Shown one piece after another: positions 61,414-64,000 of a DNA stretch of 64,000 nt; within the stretch, counting starts at the first letter, position 1, and each line of letters opens with the position of its first letter. Origin of the DNA: an uncultured Bacilli bacterium (GTDB taxonomy: Bacteria > Bacillota_I > Bacilli_A > RF39 > UBA660). The notes under the pieces were generated by a model, which saw only the letters and a program-made list of their open reading frames with translations, ran no database searches and was not told the origin of the DNA. The translations under genes and the position numbers were made by a program. Where the stretch lies: NCBI GenBank assembly GCA_934096125.1, contig CAKOLB010000005.1, forward strand, positions 14,015 to 78,014, read 5' to 3'.

Positions 61414-63432
61414 TCATTCTCCATTCATATTTTTATTTTCTAATAAATTATAAACTATTATGGCATTGGATACTTCTAATCTTTTTTCTCCCTCTTTATT
61501 TAAGTTTTGAATGTAGTCTTCCGTGAAATTGTTTTCTTTTAGCACTTTGTATTCACCTGTTGAGTTGTTGTAATATACTTTGCTTGTTAAAACATTTCCA
61601 TTTGGAAATACTACCATGTTGTCATCTTTTACGCTAAAGATATCTTGACCTATAGCATATTTGTTATGAAGACCATACATATTTAAAATGGTTGATGCGA
61701 TATTGTACATACCCATAGTATAGCTTACTTCGCCTTTAAATATACTTTGAAGTTGTTTATTTTTAGTCCAGATTATAAGTGGTGTTTTCTTATTTAGTTC
61801 ATGATCATAATAGTCATATTCTGTATAATTTGGATCTGTTTCACTATAGACTTCACCAGTCTTAGGATTTAAGTTATATAGGTAGTTTATTTCATTTCGT
61901 GATAATTTAGCATCATGGTCACCATAAAAGACAAAGACGGTATTATCGAAATTTTTAGAATTTTTAATATAGTTTATAAAGTCACCAAGGGCACCATCAG
62001 CATAGTTTGCACTTTTGATATATTCACCTATGGCAGTTTGAGATAGGTAGTCTTTATTAATATCAGTTTGCTCGCCAGTTGCTTCGTTAGTTTCTTGGTA
62101 ATGGCTAGTTAAATCTAGAGTACTGTGCGTACTTGCTAGTTTAAATGGTGAGTGATTAGATAAGGTAATAACAGTTCCCATGTAGTTGCCATAGTTTGTT
62201 TCAATGTTTTCCATTAAAGGTACAGCTTGTTCAAAGAATTTATGGTCGTTTATACCTAAGTTGATAACATCTTCGCTTGAATATGTAAAGGCATCACGGA
62301 AATACATTGCTTCATATCCTAAAGATGGATGAGCTTTATTTCGGTTCCACATACTTGGCAGATTGCCATGCATACTGAATGTATAATACCCTTGTTCTTT
62401 TAAGTATTTTGGAATTGTGAAATATTTACGGTCGTAATAACTGACAAAAACTGTTCCACTTGATGCTGGTAAAAGGCCTGTTAGTAATGTAAACTCAGTA
62501 TCACTAGATGTTCCGGTGCTAACTTCTGGGTAGAAGTTTTTGAAAAACATTCCTTCTTTAGCTAAAGCATTAAGGTTTGGGGTTACTTCTTTACCATTAA
62601 AACTTAAACTCATTAAAAAGGTTTGCATACTTTCCATATGAACGAAAACAATATTTTTTCCTTTTAGTATGCCAGTATATTTATTATCACTTGTAACTTC
62701 TCTATTACTAAAGTAACTATCAAATAATTCTTGTGCTTTTTCATAGCCAAATAAACTACTGATTTGCGGAGTTAAAAACTGAACTAAGTCATTTGCTTGA
62801 TACAAAATTATGCCAAAACGTTCAACAATATATAGTCTATTCCACTGTTTTGATAGACGACTAAAATCTGTATTAGTGGCTATTCCAAAGGTACAAAGAA
62901 GACAAAGTACTCCAAGGAAAAAAGTTGTAATTATTTGTTTTTTACATTTGTCAATTTTGTCTATAAAGTAGTAGTAACTTGATAAGGCTAATTTTTTATG
63001 AATTAAAAAGAATATAACAGGTAATAAAATAAATACTCCATCCATGATGGATAGACGGTCGAAAATTGAGCCTGTAACTGTTTCTGTTTGCCCTACTGTT
63101 GCAAGTTCTCCGATAGATGCAAATGATGTAAAGAACCGGTAATAGATTGAACTGATTAAACACATAAGATTGATAATTACAGTCCAAGTAAAGTAATATT
63201 TGAAACGATTTTTAGTTTTACAAAAATAACCGACAGCCCCAATTAATAAAATTAAGCCTAAGTCAGTGATTATGGGTTTAAAACTCCAAAAGGAACCAAT
63301 AGTGTATTTACGAACTAACATCGTTGCTAAGAGTGCTAGTAATACGTATGATAAAAACAATCTATTAGTTATAATATATTCAACGGTATTTTTTCGAATT
63401 AATTTCATTATATTTATTATTTTTTCTTTCAT
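61414..63432 (-). CDS. ltaS: Lipoteichoic acid synthase-like sulfatase-fold protein
   Basis: The frame of about 672 residues has five N-terminal membrane helices and an extracellular alkaline-phosphatase/sulfatase-type domain: IVFVHMESMQTFLM, the catalytic Thr in STGTSSDTEFTLLTGLLP, FSMHGNLPSMWNR and FVFYGDHDAKLSRNE. LtaS polymerises glycerol-phosphate from phosphatidylglycerol. The family also includes primases, so the exact product is inferred. The ATG at 63432 follows AAGAAGGGA. The stop is TGA, inside the next gene. Confidence 0.88.
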   Translation of the reverse strand: MKEKIINIMKLIRKNTVEYIITNRLFLSYVLLALLATMLVRKYTIGSFWSFKPIITDLGLILLIGAVGYFCKTKNRFKYYFTWTVIINLMCLISSIYYRFFTSFASIGELATVGQTETVTGSIFDRLSIMDGVFILLPVIFFLIHKKLALSSYYYFIDKIDKCKKQIITTFFLGVLCLLCTFGIATNTDFSRLSKQWNRLYIVERFGIILYQANDLVQFLTPQISSLFGYEKAQELFDSYFSNREVTSDNKYTGILKGKNIVFVHMESMQTFLMSLSFNGKEVTPNLNALAKEGMFFKNFYPEVSTGTSSDTEFTLLTGLLPASSGTVFVSYYDRKYFTIPKYLKEQGYYTFSMHGNLPSMWNRNKAHPSLGYEAMYFRDAFTYSSEDVINLGINDHKFFEQAVPLMENIETNYGNYMGTVITLSNHSPFKLASTHSTLDLTSHYQETNEATGEQTDINKDYLSQTAIGEYIKSANYADGALGDFINYIKNSKNFDNTVFVFYGDHDAKLSRNEINYLYNLNPKTGEVYSETDPNYTEYDYYDHELNKKTPLIIWTKNKQLQSIFKGEVSYTMGMYNIASTILNMYGLHNKYAIGQDIFSVKDDNMVVFPNGNVLTSKVYYNNSTGEYKVLKENNFTEDYIQNLNKEGEKRLEVSNAIIVYNLLENKNMNGE

Positions 63433-63527
63433 AATATCCCTTCTTGTATAAAACAATTATAGCAACTTTTATTTTTTTTGGCAATGCAGGTTGCAAATTA
63501 GACATGAATTTGATACAATTAGTTTAT

Positions 63528-63602
63528 GCAGGTGTAGTACAATGGCTAGTATACGACCTTGCCAAGGTTGAGATGGGAGTTCGATCCTCCTCACTTGCTC
63601 CA
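63528..63602 (+). tRNA. tRNA-Gly (GCC)
   Basis: A 75-base cloverleaf has acceptor arms GCAGGTG / CACTTGC with one G-U pair and the anticodon arm CGACC-TTGCCAA-GGTTG (anticodon GCC). The T arm includes GTTCGATC, and CCA is encoded at 63600-63602. A -10-like GATACAAT lies just upstream. Confidence 0.95.
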
Positions 63603-63646
63603 AATTGATAGGAAACTCGGAAATTGTCTTCTGAGAGTAATAAATG

Positions 63647-63671
63647 CTAACTAGAAATAGTTAGTTTTTTT
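63647..63671 (+). terminator. Terminator after tRNA-Gly
   Basis: A perfect 7-bp stem CTAACTA / TAGTTAG with a GAAA loop is followed by seven T residues. Confidence 0.9.
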
Positions 63672-63759
63672 GTTATTTAAGAAAGGAAAGTGATTGAGTT
63701 ATGACAATAGAAACTAAAATGGATGATATTATAAATATCAAAATCGTTATTTTATAAGG

Positions 63760-63898
63760 CCCAACTATCATATAATCCTAATATCAACCTACAAAGTAGG
63801 TTGAATTTCGTAAGTACGAAATCAGTCTTGTGTAACACTAAGCCCTTATGAAATAAGGAAAAGTTTAGTATAGTTGCACAAGTTTCTTATCCTGCTTT
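63760..63898. ncRNA. Candidate structured RNA or mobile-element end
   Basis: Successive hairpins lie at CAACCTAC / GTAGGTTG and TTTCGTA / TACGAAA. A three-level structure follows: CTTGTG with CACAAG, AAC with GTT, and CCTTAT with ATAAGG inside. No gene of credible length lies in 63672-64000. A 17-codon frame with a good ribosome-binding site starts at 63702 but is probably a relic. Confidence 0.4.
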
Positions 63899-63950
63899 TT
63901 CACATATACTAATATTTATATATGAAATCATCCTATTTATAAAAAGTAAA

Positions 63951-63973
63951 AAAGATCAACTATTAAAGTTGAT
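63951..63973 (-). terminator. Terminator for a minus-strand gene beyond the window
   Basis: An 8-bp perfect stem AGATCAAC / GTTGATCT with a 7-base loop is followed by TTTTTT on the minus strand. Confidence 0.75.
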
Positions 63974-64000
63974 CTCAACGATAAATTGTAATTTATTATT

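Noticed and set aside
63702..63758. 17-codon gene after tRNA-Gly
   Set aside because: It has a good ribosome-binding site, but the peptide has no recognisable feature and sits in a region of relics; too short to support.
1..64000. CRISPR array
   Set aside because: I saw no regularly spaced direct repeats of 20-40 bp anywhere. The repeats found are terminators, IS ends, att cores and protein repeats.
1..64000. Host uses TGA as Trp
   Set aside because: Genes ending at 844, 57394, 51930 and 61414 stop at TGA directly before or inside terminators or the next gene, and Trp in conserved proteins is TGG. Only relic genes show TGA at Trp-like sites.

Overview
The window is low-GC, gene-dense DNA from a Gram-positive-type bacterium (Bacillota). 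It carries an LtaS-like synthase, TagG/TagH-type export, TagO/WecA, an LCP ligase, RNase J, RNase Y, YlxM-FtsY, and a CotJB/CotJC pair. Gene content and base composition fit an uncultured gut Bacilli/RF39-like lineage; that placement is an inference. TGA is a real stop here: several intact genes end in TGA directly before or inside the next gene or a terminator.

Layout. 1-2.4 kb: start of an AAA ATPase gene behind a 46-bp perfect palindrome, a decayed IS4-like element, and a surface protein with a hypervariable C-terminus. 2.5-14.4 kb: a small regulator, membrane and surface proteins, murD, an UPF0316 gene, cotJC/cotJB, ftsK, a thioredoxin-fold protein, trmL and a decayed gene. 14.5-24.8 kb: dacA (D-Ala-D-Ala carboxypeptidase), split in two by a 9.2-kb integrated element. 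The element has a large serine integrase, an AlbA-type ATP-binding regulator, a broken replication-type gene, a sigma factor, and a tight five-gene cargo operon of nucleotide/DNA-base enzymes. 24.9-25.5 kb: remains of a type III toxin-antitoxin locus (pseudoknot RNA, terminator, frameshifted ToxN/AbiQ-like toxin). 25.5-31.8 kb: ylxM-ftsY, rnj, a glycosyltransferase, rny, a GNAT gene. 32-51.7 kb: one long minus-strand surface-polysaccharide locus, from the initiating transferase (51.7 kb) through polymerase, ABC exporter and glycosyltransferases to a WecG/TagA enzyme. 51.7-56.4 kb: a possible structured RNA, a DUF3800 gene, a membrane cohesin-like protein next to a dockerin-bearing glucosaminidase, and a Lys-rich membrane protein. 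56.4-58.7 kb: a second IS4-like remnant abutting a second hypervariable surface protein. 58.7-64 kb: LCP ligase, LtaS-like synthase, tRNA-Gly and a structured intergenic region.

Three discoveries stand out. (1) The two surface proteins at 0.84-2.36 kb and 57.4-58.7 kb share a 119-bp C-terminal segment with the signature of a diversity-generating retroelement (DGR) variable region. It has 17 changed codons, all nonsynonymous, with the other 22 codons identical to the third base and almost free of adenine. No reverse transcriptase or template repeat lies in the window, so the machinery would act in trans. (2) The 9.2-kb element sits inside dacA between 11-bp copies of the att core, and precise excision restores the reading frame. 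(3) Its cargo (NUDIX, AlkA-like glycosylase, deaminase-like/methyltransferase fusion, SMUG-like uracil-DNA glycosylase, deoxyribosyltransferase-like enzyme) looks like a modified-nucleotide sanitation or anti-phage system that I do not recognise as described.
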